The translations under genes and the position numbers were made by a program. Of a stretch of DNA of 64,000 nucleotides, positions 52,701 to 62,491 are shown piece after piece (the stretch's first letter is position 1; every line of letters starts with the position of its first letter). The stretch comes from Gavia stellata. Lineage: Eukaryota; Chordata; Aves; Gaviiformes; Gaviidae. The stretch is from NCBI RefSeq assembly GCF_030936135.1, contig NC_082613.1, forward strand, positions 4,030,001 through 4,094,000, in the 5' to 3' direction. The notes beneath the pieces are model-generated. The model made no database searches and was not told the DNA's origin. It saw nothing but the letters and a program-made list of their open reading frames with translations.

Positions 52701-55700
52701 CCGATCCTTCCAGGAAATCCCAAGCAGGAATACGGCAGCGCTGGTAATGCTATCCACACACGCGCTCCATGGGGATATTTAGCAGCAGTTAGGAAGAGAC
52801 GAACTACTTTGTTTTTACATGGTGCTATTTTAATAAGTCAACGCCAAAGGTAATAAATCTGTCCTGCAGAAAATTAGAGAGCGGTTTACTATATAAACTA
52901 CTCCTGCGCACTCCGGGGCTGGGAGTAGAGCTGCGCATAGCTCCTGGCCAACGTAGCCTGCTCGTACCTTTTTGTCAGAGGACCAAAAAAGGGCCTCTCT
53001 TGCTGTTTGTCAAAACGTAGTTGCCAATATTACAACTATTTGAAGATTTAGTTTGCTTATTGAATGCTACTGTATGGCTTTGTGGCACCTCAGAGGAATA
53101 TGAGCGAGACTTCACCAAAAAACCCTCACTAAAGAAACATGGGATATGGCTGGGTCCAGTTTGCTGTCTTGTTTTCACATGTGCCTCCCAGAGCTGGAAA
53201 ACTGAAATCAGTGTCTCAAGGGAGGGAATATAGGAGAAATATGTAAGTTTGCCATCGTGTGCTACTTATGCAGCAGGATAGATGGATGGACAGACAGAGA
53301 ATGTGCTGCTCCAAAAGCAGCTGAGTTTCTCTTGCTTCTCTGGGTCCTGGTTTTACTCTTCAAATCTTTGCACTGTAGCACTGGGCAGTAATCAGAATTA
53401 TATTTTCAAGGGATTTTGGTGCTAGATAAAGCTGCCCACCGTCCAAACATGCGAAGGGCTGGAGTGGGTAGGAGATGGAGGAAATGCCGTCATCTCCATC
53501 TTCCTCTCATGGCTCCAGGACTTGCTCCATCCTTCCAGGCACTGGGGCAGCCACAAGTGATTGTTACTAAGGAAACATGCTTCAAAACCACTAACAGCAA
53601 CATCAGCTAGATGTAGGGATGTTACTATTTTCAAAGAAAGTTGGTTGCTAATTAAAATACTCTTGTCAGAATTTCCTGGCTGAAAACTTGTTTCATGAAA
53701 TCCCAGGCGACAGTCGGGGTTTGAGTTGTACCTGGCACACTTTCAGAGGTGCTGAGAGCAAGGGATCTGCTTGCCTGGAGACAAGCATGTGCATCAAATG
53801 TGCTGCTTCACCTCCTTCCTCCAGGGAGAAGGGAAAAAAATTGCTTAAGAGGCCGGGAGCATAGGGGTTTTTATTCATCTGACTGATAATAGGAGCTAAA
53901 TAAAGGCTTTGGAAAAAAATCCAACCATTTCTCTTGCAATATTGGTTGGGCAGAACTTTACTGGAACTAAAGATGGAATGAAAAGTCTGGCTTTTCTGTC
54001 AGCTCTATTTTTAGAGCTACTGCTCTGTCTTTGTATGTCTCTGAGTTTTCTCAGCATATGCACTTGAAGCAGGCAATCTGCCTTTATTTTTTCCGGCAGG
54101 CTGCGATATTCTGGAAGATAAGGATGTTGGATGGAGGAGCAGGGGACTCACCAGATCTGACAAAAATCCCTCTGAATACCAGGATGCAGGTCCTGTTCCA
54201 GGATCGGGTTCACTGCGGTCACAGACTCCTGAATATTTTTTTTGCCCCCATGTAGGAGTGGAGGGGAGTGGGTATGCAATATTGGCTGGCTGCTTTGTGT
54301 CCCAAAATTGCGGTCATGGCTGGAATGAAATTGAGCAGCACTCTAGCAGCATGCAGCAGTGCTAATGATGGGTTTGGGTATGGAGCAGAGTAATCATGTT
54401 TGGCTTTAAGAAAGAGCAAGATAGTAATATCCGAACTGGGCTTCAGCTGAGATACTGCAGCTGATCCAGCAATATCCAGCAAGAACCCAGAGGTTCTTGT
54501 TCTTTCCTGTGAAAAGCAGAAATAAAAGGTAAAAAGTTAGCATGCTAGCCCTGGTCTTGGATATTTAACCCTGCCAGTGGGGTTGGGACTGGCCTTTCAG
54601 AGAGCTCCCAGCAAGCATGGACACAGTTATCCCCAGTGCCCAATGTGTGTACGTACACGCACAAACTCACATCTCCTATGACTTAAAATGTACTGAAACC
54701 AGCTACATCATCTTCTTTCAGCTAGAGAGGGCTTGTATGGGTCATGAGACTGTGCACTGCCTGACCCTGCCACTCCCCTGTCCCAGGAACCTTTACACCA
54801 GGGCTTGCAAGCAGCAGCGCTAGTTCTTTTTTTGGCTGTTGTTTTCACTTTGTAAAGCACTGAGCTCTAGGCTTGGTTTTGCATCAAGTTTCAGTGTTTG
54901 TACAAAAACTGACTCTCACCATGCACCAATTTGACTGGACTATAACCCATGTGCTCCAGAGGCAGGGGACTTCTGAGAACTAGGAGTGTGTGAGGAGTTT
55001 GGACTCAAGGACGTTTAATTAGGAACATCTCTTTCCAGCATGAAACTGGACAGCGACGAGGGTCCCCCAGAAACCCCATGGGATTTACTGACTATAAACT
55101 TGTAGCTGTCTGTCTTTGCAAAAAGATAAATACAGAAGATAGGGATATGCCTCACATTTCTAATTTTATGTTTGTGGTTGCTGTTCATTCAGAGCAGAGG
55201 CTCTCCCAGTGCCTGAGACCAGAACAGGTGCAGGTACGCTGGAGCCGCGGTGAATTTTGTCCAGCTAAAGGTTATGCCAGATTCCAGCAGGAGCATTGAT
55301 TTATTCCCCGTAGAATAAAGCCAGAGGAGGATTGGCAGTGGAAGGAAGGTGTAACTTCACTGGCTGGTACTCAGCCCTGTTCCCATGCCAAGAGGCAGAT
55401 GTTAAGCTGTGAGAACTGGTCCTTCAGGAAAGCAGCTGCCTGAGCTGAAGCCTCTTGGGCTTCACTAACAAATAACAGCTCTGCTGAGAGGGTAAGCGGG
55501 CAGAAAATGCTGCTCCTCCAAAAAAAGCTTAGTCTTGTATGCCTTGACAACACATAGGTTGCAGAGGGGAATTAAGACAGCATTTAGGTCTGGTTTTCCT
55601 CAGTTTTTAGCAACTTGAAAAGGATATCTGTTTCCCCCTTGCTTGGGCTTGCAAGTCTTTTGGCGGCAGGGAACTGTGTTGGGTGACCACTTTGATTTCT

Positions 55701-58700
55701 TCAGTCTGGATGGCACCAGTCGTTACCAGTGCAAACCCTGAGTGTGGTGACAAATCCCACCCTCCTGCCTGTTCACAGCTGGAGAATGGCCTCTGACTTG
55801 CTCTGCTTCAGGATCACGCAGATTTCCCAGCTAGATCTAGTTCACTCCTCCTCGAGCTTCTTTCTCGAGCCCCCTTAGCCTACACCCAGGTAAAGTTCAG
55901 GTGCCACCAGCCTGCGGTGGGAACCAGAGAAATCCCTGGTAAGTGGAGCAGAGGCTGCCCTGGAGCTAGAGGAGCGTCTGGCAGGAGCCTGAAGAAGTTT
56001 TTGTCTGTGTGTCCTGCTGAGGAGAAGACTGAGCTGTTGCCAATCCGCAGGACTGCACCCGTCCTCTTGCTCCATACCCACACAACAGTGCTCAGACCCC
56101 TCATCTGAATGACCATAGCAAGACATGTGCTTTATGGATGACTTGGTACATTAAAATGCCTCTTCCTTGTCCCTTTTTCCCCTCAGAAAGTCTCCTATTG
56201 ATTTGCAGGGCTATTTTGGAGGCATGTTATTAATAATACTTGCCCTCTGACTCGACAATGTGTGTGGCTGGGGCAGGGCTGAGGTGCAGGCTGCTGTTCT
56301 GGCCCTCCTGCAGCTGTTGTGGCCAGGGTGGGTGGGCTGAGATGGGCACGGAGCTGTCCTTTTCGTCCCCTTCTAGAAGTGTCCCTTTGGGGGGACAAGT
56401 CTTTGGGGGATGTATGCTTGTACTGCACCAGCTTTGTATGAGGAGGGACTCCTGAGCTATAAATCTCTGCTTTTCAAGCACTAAACTCCCTTTTGGGTTG
56501 TTTTTGACGTTAGGAATTCTCTCTGATAAGAGAACTTTATTTGCCTTTAAATATCACTTTGTGACAGGATGATGGAGTGGGGATTCTTGGAGCGAGCCCG
56601 TGCCAGCCGGGGAAGGGAAATTCTGCTGGGGTTTTTGTTTCTCTCTAGCACTGACATTTTAGCTCTTTAAAAGAGTACGTTTATTTTATTCTTGGCAAGG
56701 GTGCATATGCACATGTCAGTGATCAGACAAATGGGAGCAGCCCAGTGTTAGAGCTGTGCCGAAGCCAAGTGGGTCTCCTGCTCTCCCCTCCCTGTGGCAC
56801 ATGGGGAAGAGGAGCTGTGCTAGGGCTCAAAACGCAGGTCGCATGGGTGAAGTAGGGCTGCTATGTACAGAGCCTTTAAAAAAAAAAAAAAAAGATTTTG
56901 TGATACTGTGTGCAAGGTGCAGTCGGATGTTTCCAGGCTGGCAGTCCAGGTGTCACCTGTTACCCCAAGAACAGCCCAAAATCCAAGTCCCCCAGAACAG
57001 CTTCATAGCTGGTTTATAGCGCTGCCTGCTCAGGTCAAGGCTAAGTCTAAGGTGTTGCCCAGCACAACCTCCTGAGTACCGCCTGTAGTCACGAAGTCTG
57101 TGTTTTGTTTGCATTTGGACTGGTGGGAGCTGAGCTCCCTAATCTGTCTCTCCAGCAGGCGTGTTGTATTGCGATCCTTTTAGATACGGAGGATTTTGGT
57201 CCACAGGCTGCTTGTGAGCAGTGGATCTGCAAAGTGCCAGCTTGTTTATTCGGCTTGGATCCCACTAAGCTCTCCCTGGTTTTCATGATGCCTCGAGCAG
57301 CCAACTAACTGTGTGCTCCTTTCTTTCAGCTCTTCCACGTGGCATATGTCCTGATCAAATTTGCCAATTCCCCTCGTCCTGACCTCTGGGTACTGGAGCG
57401 ATCTACTGACTTCGGCCTTACCTACGAGCCCTGGCAGTATTTTGCCTGTAAGTATGGCAGTGTTATAAGAGAGCTGCAGCTTAGTGCCAAGTAGTGAGGA
57501 CACCATGAAGACGGCTCTTTGTGCAGCTACTGGGCTGGGTATGGAGTTGTTTCTGTGTCATCACTGCAATGTGGTACGTGTCCTCTGTTTCTTCTGCCCA
57601 AGAAGGCTGCAAAAGTTGAAGCTCAGTGATGCTCCTCCAGGCAGGAAAACTTTTTTGCTCTCTGGGGCTAAATGTATTTTTTTTAAAGTGTTGTCATTGG
57701 TGCCCACCCAAACCTTTGTGGGTGCCAAAGTTGGCACTAGTGTTAAGGGTTGGGCATTGCTGGTCTAGGTCTGGAACATGAGTTTTCCTATTGTCTCCTC
57801 CCTGCCATCCTCTGTCCGTCTGCCCTGTACCGTATCCAGACTGGCATATTTCAGCTCCTCCAGAAGCAAACCAGCAGCTCGCTTCCAAGTGGCTACTGTA
57901 CCAGAAAAATCTGGGGGCAGAAAACAGTTCCCTTGCACTTACCAGTTACTGGAGATCAGACACAGCCTGTGCAGGGCATGGAACTGCTGTCCTACTGCTG
58001 TGCAAGGTGGGATCAGACACAGCCAGCTGGAAAAGGTGGCTGCAGAGATCCAGTCTGTGCATTTGAAAGAATTTCTTCCCAGTTCTCTGATTAAAACCTG
58101 ATCCCTTTAGAAACATCTGGTTCTACAGATCCCTTCTCCCAAAGGGTGTACGGGGAAGCTGGATTCTGAGGAACTTACTAACCACCGACCCCTCCCAGAA
58201 GCAGCAGCAGTAATTGGGAGAAGATGTGAGTTAAGATCTACAGCCAGAGCTTAAAACCTGGCAAGGAAGGACCTTGGAGCACTCAGAGGCTTTGCCCTGG
58301 GCTGCCCCTAAAGGCTCATATTTCTGGCTGACCTGTCAGCCCGTGCTTTAGCTTTGATGGCCTTTTCTTGTGCAGGAAAGAGCTGCAGCCATTTTGCCTG
58401 TTGTGTTGCCTTAGTGTGGTAGCTCCTCTCCAGTGCAGATGTTTTCCCCTCTGCTTTGTGCTGGTGGGGAATTACTGCTGTCAAATTGCCTGCTTTGCTT
58501 TTTTCTATCTTCTCTGAGAATTTCCCTTCCAGCTCTGAAGCCTCTCTTGGGGCCCTTCACGGTCACGTTATTGCATGGTCTGGGGCTGAGCCGGGGGCTC
58601 TTGCCCCGCTTGCTTTTTCCTGTGAGTAGTGGCAATGCTGTAACGTCTGGAGTCTTCTTCCCTCCCACAACATCAGGCTCTGTTACCACCCTTCTTGAGA

Positions 58701-61700
58701 AGTGACATGCAGTGACACAGCCCAGTGGAAAATTCCCATGGAAATAAAGAGGTGGCTGCTCTAAAACCTGCCAGATTTGCTAGCACAAAAAGTCCTTTGC
58801 GGAGGTTTATTTTTGGCATGGGGAATTCTGTAGGTGGTCTAATAAAAACACTAGTCAGTTCAGTAAGAGGGTTAAAAGCAGCCGGTAGAAACGTAAGCAT
58901 TCTTCAGAGACACCAGCAAGCCTTGCCATGGGTGACACGATCCCCGCCGGCTCAGTACTACCCCTCGAACCCTGCTCCTTGTGGCAGGTGTTCAGTTCCC
59001 CAGGCTGCCCTGTGCCCCCCCACCAGGCTGCTGAAGTGCTTTTGGGCTTAGCTCTGCGGGAGGGGGGAAGAAGTGACTGTCAAAAGCATCTGTCAGTGCA
59101 GCTGATGGCCTCTCTCTGGGAGAAGGGGCTGGAGGGACTGTGGCAATGCGAATTCTCCGTGCTTTGCGGCAGGGAGGCACCGTTTTCCTTGGCCACCAAA
59201 GGAGAAGCAGGAGCGCTGGGGAGAGATTTATGATGGTGTTTATCTGCATGAAGGGTTCCCCATGCAGCATTTCAAATGGGGACAGGACATGAAAGATGCC
59301 CGGTCCCAGCTGTCCATCCAGGCCCACAGAGCCTTGCCTGCCCCAGCTCATCATGTTGTGCAGGATCAGGGTGCAGGATTAGCCCGTTTCGTCTCGCTTT
59401 GCTGGGCAGTGCCATCGCAGGGGGGAAGGCAGCCGTAGCGCAGAGCAAGGCTCTGTCCTTTTCTTTTCTGAAGGTAGGCTTCTCCAGTTTGCTGTTTCCT
59501 TAAAGCATTGTTGTGGTTTAAGTCTGATGGGTTACTCTGTTTTAGCTCAGAGATAGAGTGCCTGGCTTCTGGCTCACACGGTTGTGTAGATTTGCAATAA
59601 CTGGAGGAATTTTTTGGTTTTCCTGAGTAACTGCTCTTGCTGAGCATCCTGTCTCCATGCCCAGCCGTGGCAGTGCTCTGGAAATCAATCATCTCAAGCC
59701 AGTGGTGACAGGCTCCTTGCCTGGGGCTTCCGAATAAATCGCCTTTAAAAAAGCACCTGGTGAAGCAAAGCTTGGCGGCCAGAGACCTGATGTTAAATGT
59801 TTCCACATCATCTTCCTGTGGATGCAACTGAGCTCCTACTGTTGCCAAAACAGTGTTCCATGGAGCGAGGCCACGTTGCTGGAGATGAGGTGTGGGCGGC
59901 TGCAAGCCAGAGGTGAAGGCAGGGAAGGCAGAAGCTCTCTGTGCTCCCCCTTCCTGTTCCTCCTGCCTGGCTTAGCCTACCAGTGCAGCACGTGGAGTGA
60001 GGGGCATGCCTCCTGGAGGCACATGGCAACAGATTTTGGAGGATTATTCCCATGAATTAGGCTAACATTTCCCCATCAGCTCCCTGTGTGAGCTGAGTAG
60101 CGCTGGCAGGAGCAGCAGGTTGCATTGGCTGGCTTTCCCTCCCTCTTCTCCCCCTGGAAACACCCTCAGGAGTGCTGCAGCGACGTGTGCTTGGGCACGC
60201 ACTGCTGAGAGCTCTCCGCGCAGGTGAAACGGGAGTGGGAAGGAGCAGCAGCCTTTGTCCCAGGCTCTTCTCTGGGAGAACAGCCCCAGAGAGTGGCCTG
60301 AAAGTGGCACTGTGTAGGTTTTTGTCTGGGTAGATGAATGTGCTTACCACGCTGCACAGTCAGGTCCTGAACTGCCCCAGCACGTTCACTGTGGTTTGGT
60401 TGGCTCTGCTGGCACAGGGATGGCAGACATCCTGGGCACAAGGGCACTGGACTTGCAGGAGCAGCTGTGCAGGGAAGCCAGGACATTCCTACAGCTGCAA
60501 GGAGAATCTTGGCATGCAGTGTCCCCAAAGCAGGTTGCAGGGCCAGCAGTGTGACTGCCTGGCCGTGCTGGTCCCCTGGCTTTAGCCAGCCTTGCATTGC
60601 CACTTAGTGGCAGGAGCCCTCGATTGCTGTCCCCAAGGCCTGGTTCTGGGCAGCTTTGGCATTTCTGTTTTGTAGCGTTGGTTTAACAGCAATTGGAAAG
60701 TTCAGAGTAAGGTGGGAGAAGGAGACATCCTGCAGGCGGTCGCTCTGCCTCTTCTAAACGCCGCAAGCCCCCTCCCCATGTCTGTGTATCCACTCTGCCT
60801 GGACAGAGATGACGCAGCAGTGGCTCTGCCTTGTGGTTGCTCCCCTTGTGTAGTTCTGTGCTGGCTCACTCTTCGGGACTTAGCCAAGAAGTTAAGGAGC
60901 CGTGTGAATGTGATGGTACAAGCTCCTATATCGGGAGCAGAGCTCTAGCAGCAAACGGCCCTTCCTCAGTTCAGCAGAAGCAGTGTAGCAAATCCAGTGC
61001 CAGCAAGGTAACAGATTCAGACCAAGGTTAGAGCTCAAGCTGCTTAAACTGTAAGCTTAATGCCAAAACTAAGGGGTGCGTTTCTCTGCAGGTGGTCACA
61101 GTAAGCACAGTGGCCATTCTCACTTTCCTCATTTCCTGCGATGAGCTCATCTGGGGGATTTTCTGACCATGTCTATTACTCTCATAGTAACTGCCTCCCT
61201 TAGTGGAGTACATGTATGTTAGTAATGACAGAGTTAATGATACAAAGCAATCTGTAAGTAGTAAATGCTTAACAAAGAGTATACACCCTTCTCTCCTGTT
61301 GGTCAGTGTGGCCAAATCAATACAGGGCTCTGAATTGCCCCTTTTCTCTTACTGCTCTCATCTCTGGTTGGTGAACAGCTTCTAAGAGGGACTGCATTGA
61401 GAAGTTTGGACTGCAAACCGTGGATCGCATCACCAAGGATGACCATGCCATCTGCACTACTGAATACTCCCGGATTGTGCCTTTAGAAAATGGGGAGGTG
61501 AGCGTTAGCATGTTTTCATCCCCTGGAGTTTCCAGGGTTTCTCAGTGACTGTAGGTACTCTTATTAATTGTTTCCCTCTTGACTTTTGGATGCTACTTAA
61601 ACTGTTCAGTTAAATCAAATGAGACTGACAGGGAACTGATTCAATTGTCTTGAAGGGAGGTAAAGATTGGGTTCAGCTGAGGGAGGGATTAATTTCCTCC

Positions 61701-62491
61701 CATCTCAGAGGATCACGCAGATTTGTTTTCCCTCTTTGCATTCACAGATTGTTGTCTCTCTGGTAAATGGGCGCCCAGGAGCCATGAATTTCTCCTACTC
61801 TCCTCTCCTGCGGAATTTCACGAAAGCCACCAACATCAGACTGCGCTTCCTGCAGACAAACACTCTGCTCGGGCACCTGATGGGCAAAGCTTTAAGGGAC
61901 CCTACGGTGACAAGGAGGGTAAGGCAGGCCTTGATACCTCTTGCTAATGAGGTGGGGGTGTTTGAGGGCTGTGCGTGCGTGCCACCTCTGGGGAGAAGAC
62001 ATCTCTGGATGTTGCCTGTGGGATTTTCTGTCCCTGTACTTGTGCTGCCCAAGCTGAAGGCATCTGCAGTGGATGCCACTGCTGCCATGGCTGGAGCTGG
62101 AGGCTGCTTGAGAAGAGCTGTGCTTAGCAGCAACAGCGTGAAACTGGGAAACACCTCTTGGTGTCACATGTGGCTTTCTGGTTGCACTGGGAGACCTGAC
62201 TAATGGGCTTTGTTAGTGGCAGTGGGATCTTACCATAGGCAGATACTGCAGCCTACAAGGTCCAGCTTGTCACTGGAAGGGAAATATCCCAACAGGTCAT
62301 TTTACTGGATAAAGTCCTGCTGAATCCTGAGTAGGGCAGCTATGAAACTCATTTGTAAAGATATTAATGGACAACTTTTCTTGTGCTTTCCAGTATTACT
62401 ACAGCATCAAAGATATCAGCATTGGAGGGCGCTGTGTCTGCCATGGCCATGCAGACGTCTGTGATGCCAAAGACCCTAATGACCCTTACAG
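16482..62491 (+). CDS. LAMA5: Laminin subunit alpha-5, 5' part (six exons, partial gene)
   Basis: The coding sequence is the join of 16482-16784, 22903-23055, 57330-57447, 61379-61497, 61748-61918 and 62394-62491. It encodes residues 1-320 plus two bases of codon 321. The order is signal peptide (about 1-32), laminin N-terminal LN domain (about 45-302) and the start of LE repeat 1. Diagnostic stretches close to vertebrate LAMA5 are [78 protein letters not shown] and [20 protein letters not shown]. The alpha-5 chain is a secreted basement-membrane protein that pairs with beta and gamma chains (laminin-511/521); its LN domain takes part in network polymerisation. All five complete introns have GT/AG ends and the exon phases chain without a break. 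The full protein is over 3,500 residues in known vertebrates, so most of the gene, including the rod and the integrin-binding LG domains, lies to the right. Assignment to alpha-5 rather than alpha-3 rests on recalled family sequence. Confidence 0.95.
16536..16571 (+). repeat. LAMA5: 12-bp tandem repeat in the LAMA5 signal peptide
   Basis: Three in-frame units of ctgctgcccata encode [12 protein letters not shown] (residues 19-30). The first two units are identical; the third ends in gct. The period is a multiple of three, so copy-number change would lengthen or shorten the hydrophobic core without a frameshift. Confidence 0.9.
16785..22902 (+). other. LAMA5: LAMA5 intron 1 (6,118 bp)
   Basis: It is bounded by gtaacg and ttcaacag. 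The first 250 bases are still CpG rich. The remainder has ordinary composition and no recognised exon. A 7-bp inverted repeat, CCATAAA/TTTATGG, lies at 17458-17487. First introns of extracellular-matrix genes often carry enhancers, but nothing here proves one. Confidence 0.9.
22903..23055 (+). CDS. LAMA5: LAMA5 exon 2: LN domain
   Basis: It encodes residues 102-152 (51 codons, phase 0 at both ends). The acceptor is a T-rich tract ending ttcaacag at 22902; the donor is CAG|gtaacc at 23055/23056. It begins GQYCDIC and continues [20 protein letters not shown], the most recognisable signature of the laminin LN fold. N145-V-T is an N-glycosylation sequon within VNVTLDLGQ. It reads on directly from NQTIQ of exon 1 and into LFHVAYV of exon 3, as expected for alpha-5. 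In the unspliced frame a stop follows within about 70 bases of intron 2, which supports the exon end chosen. Confidence 0.95.
23597..23628. repeat. (TA)n microsatellite
   Basis: Sixteen dinucleotides of alternating T and A with one G interruption, within intron 2. Confidence 0.95.
24853..24875 (+). repeat. Poly-G run of 23
   Basis: An uninterrupted run of 23 G on the + strand in intron 2. Such runs can form G-quadruplexes and are prone to length errors in sequencing and assembly. Confidence 0.9.
33109..33124. repeat. (CA)8 microsatellite
   Basis: Eight CA units in intron 2. Confidence 0.9.
35570..35650 (+). repeat. CR1/L3-like LINE 3' region fragment
   Basis: Tttgtacagctcctagcaca, then cccgtcccaacgagcttgtg, then gtcctagctgac follows the old LINE 3' consensus (tgtacagcgcctagcacaat, then ctgatc..ggttggggc, then ctctaggc). 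It is in the same orientation as LAMA5, inside intron 2. Confidence 0.55.
39245..39370 (-). repeat. CR1/L3-like LINE fragment, reverse orientation
   Basis: On the + strand, acacagtgctgtattcaatg and gcaaggtccctgcctctaga followed by agaactgtgag correspond to the reverse of the same old LINE family (aggcactgtacaaac, then acagtccctgcccc, then agagcttacaatc). It is strongly diverged. Confidence 0.45.
44906..44920 (+). repeat. Poly-T run of 15
   Basis: A mononucleotide tract in intron 2. Comparable runs occur at 42312-42324 (A13), 42691-42702 (A12) and 56878-56894 (A17). Confidence 0.9.
46670..46702 (+). repeat. 12-bp tandem repeat in intron 2
   Basis: Two exact units of gtgccatgtact followed by a partial third, atgccacgc. 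There is no coding context. Confidence 0.85.
46789..46803 (+). repeat. (GCT)5 trinucleotide repeat
   Basis: Five perfect units in intron 2. The tract is short and non-coding. Confidence 0.9.
57330..57447 (+). CDS. LAMA5: LAMA5 exon 3: LN domain
   Basis: It encodes residues 153-191 plus the first base of codon 192 (118 nt). The acceptor is tcctttctttcag at 57329 and the donor is CCT|gtaagt at 57447/57448. The translation runs [20 protein letters not shown] and then [19 protein letters not shown]. This is the beta-sandwich segment shared by laminin and netrin LN domains, with the LE-R-S-x-DFG-x-TY-x-PWQ-F pattern. The split serine codon (T + CT) is completed by exon 4, giving YFASSKRDC. It lies 34 kb from exon 2, so gene prediction limited to short introns would miss the link. 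Confidence 0.95.
57448..61378 (+). other. LAMA5: LAMA5 intron 3 (3,931 bp)
   Basis: It is bounded by gtaagt and gtgaacag. No exon or RNA gene is recognised inside. A tRNA-like A-box region occurs at 59540-59600 (listed separately). Confidence 0.9.
59538..59605 (+). repeat. tRNA-derived SINE-like relic
   Basis: Tttagctcagagatagagtg resembles an A box with its flank, followed by ctggcttctggctcac and ggttgtgtagatttgcaat, in the same order as reptilian tRNA-derived SINE heads (tagctcagtgg, then ggttgtgagttcaatcc). No tRNA fold is apparent. The assignment is by eye. Confidence 0.35.
61379..61497 (+). CDS. LAMA5: LAMA5 exon 4: LN domain with PLENGE motif
   Basis: It encodes residues 192-231 (119 nt; entry phase 1, exit phase 0). 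A pyrimidine-rich tract upstream leads to the acceptor ggtgaacag at 61378; the donor is GAG|gtgagc at 61497/61498. It carries [20 protein letters not shown] and PLENGE (226-231), with cysteines C197 and C217. PLENGE is a conserved surface motif of LN domains that has been linked to laminin polymer-node formation; here it ends exactly at the exon boundary. No frame break or substituted key residue is seen. Confidence 0.95.
61498..61747 (+). other. LAMA5: LAMA5 intron 4 (250 bp)
   Basis: A short intron bounded by gtgagc and cattcacag, with a clear pyrimidine tract before the acceptor. Nothing else is seen in it. Confidence 0.93.
61748..61918 (+). CDS. LAMA5: LAMA5 exon 5: LN domain
   Basis: It encodes residues 232-288 (57 codons, phase 0 at both ends). 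The acceptor is tttgcattcacag at 61747 and the donor is AGG|gtaagg at 61918/61919. It starts [20 protein letters not shown] and ends [13 protein letters not shown]. Two N-glycosylation sequons are visible, N245-F-S and N254-F-T. The [17 protein letters not shown] junction with exon 6 is the usual C-terminal edge of an LN domain. An open frame runs through the exon and on into the intron to 62203, but the intronic continuation has no laminin similarity. Confidence 0.95.
61919..62393 (+). other. LAMA5: LAMA5 intron 5 (475 bp)
   Basis: Bounded by gtaagg and gctttccag. The exon 5 reading frame stays open for a further 285 bases into the intron, but the translation has no laminin character. Nothing else is seen in it. 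Confidence 0.93.
62394..62491 (+). CDS. LAMA5: LAMA5 exon 6: end of LN domain and start of LE repeat 1
   Basis: It encodes residues 289-320 plus two bases (AG) of codon 321 (98 nt). The acceptor is tgtgctttccag at 62393 and the donor is ACAG|gtaatt at 62491/62492. [14 protein letters not shown] closes the LN domain; [18 protein letters not shown] opens the first laminin-type EGF repeat with C302, C304 and C311. The next exon, expected to begin by completing an Arg codon and continue with a Cys-x-Cys LE pattern, was not found before the window ends, so the coding part is truncated here by the window and not by mutation. Confidence 0.94.

Larger units (their letters stand above)
23056..57329 (+). 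other. LAMA5: LAMA5 intron 2 (34,274 bp)
   Basis: It is bounded by gtaacc and ctttcag and makes up more than half of the window. I recognised no nested gene on either strand; the longest open frames (about 200 codons near 50190-50798 and 29220-29801 reverse) have no domain signature and occur where stop codons are sparse by composition. The intron holds simple repeats, old CR1/L3-like fragments (35570-35650, 39245-39370) and AT-rich blocks (for example 48480-48770) that are candidates for regulatory DNA. Confidence 0.88.

Noticed and set aside
53279..53300. Short gatggatgg/cagacaga tract as a minisatellite
   Set aside because: It has only two to three imperfect tetranucleotide units, too few to call a repeat array.
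61919..62203. Continuation of the exon 5 reading frame into intron 5 as a possible truncated isoform
   Set aside because: A strong donor gtaagg lies at the exon end, and the continuation has no laminin-like residues. Intron retention cannot be shown from sequence.
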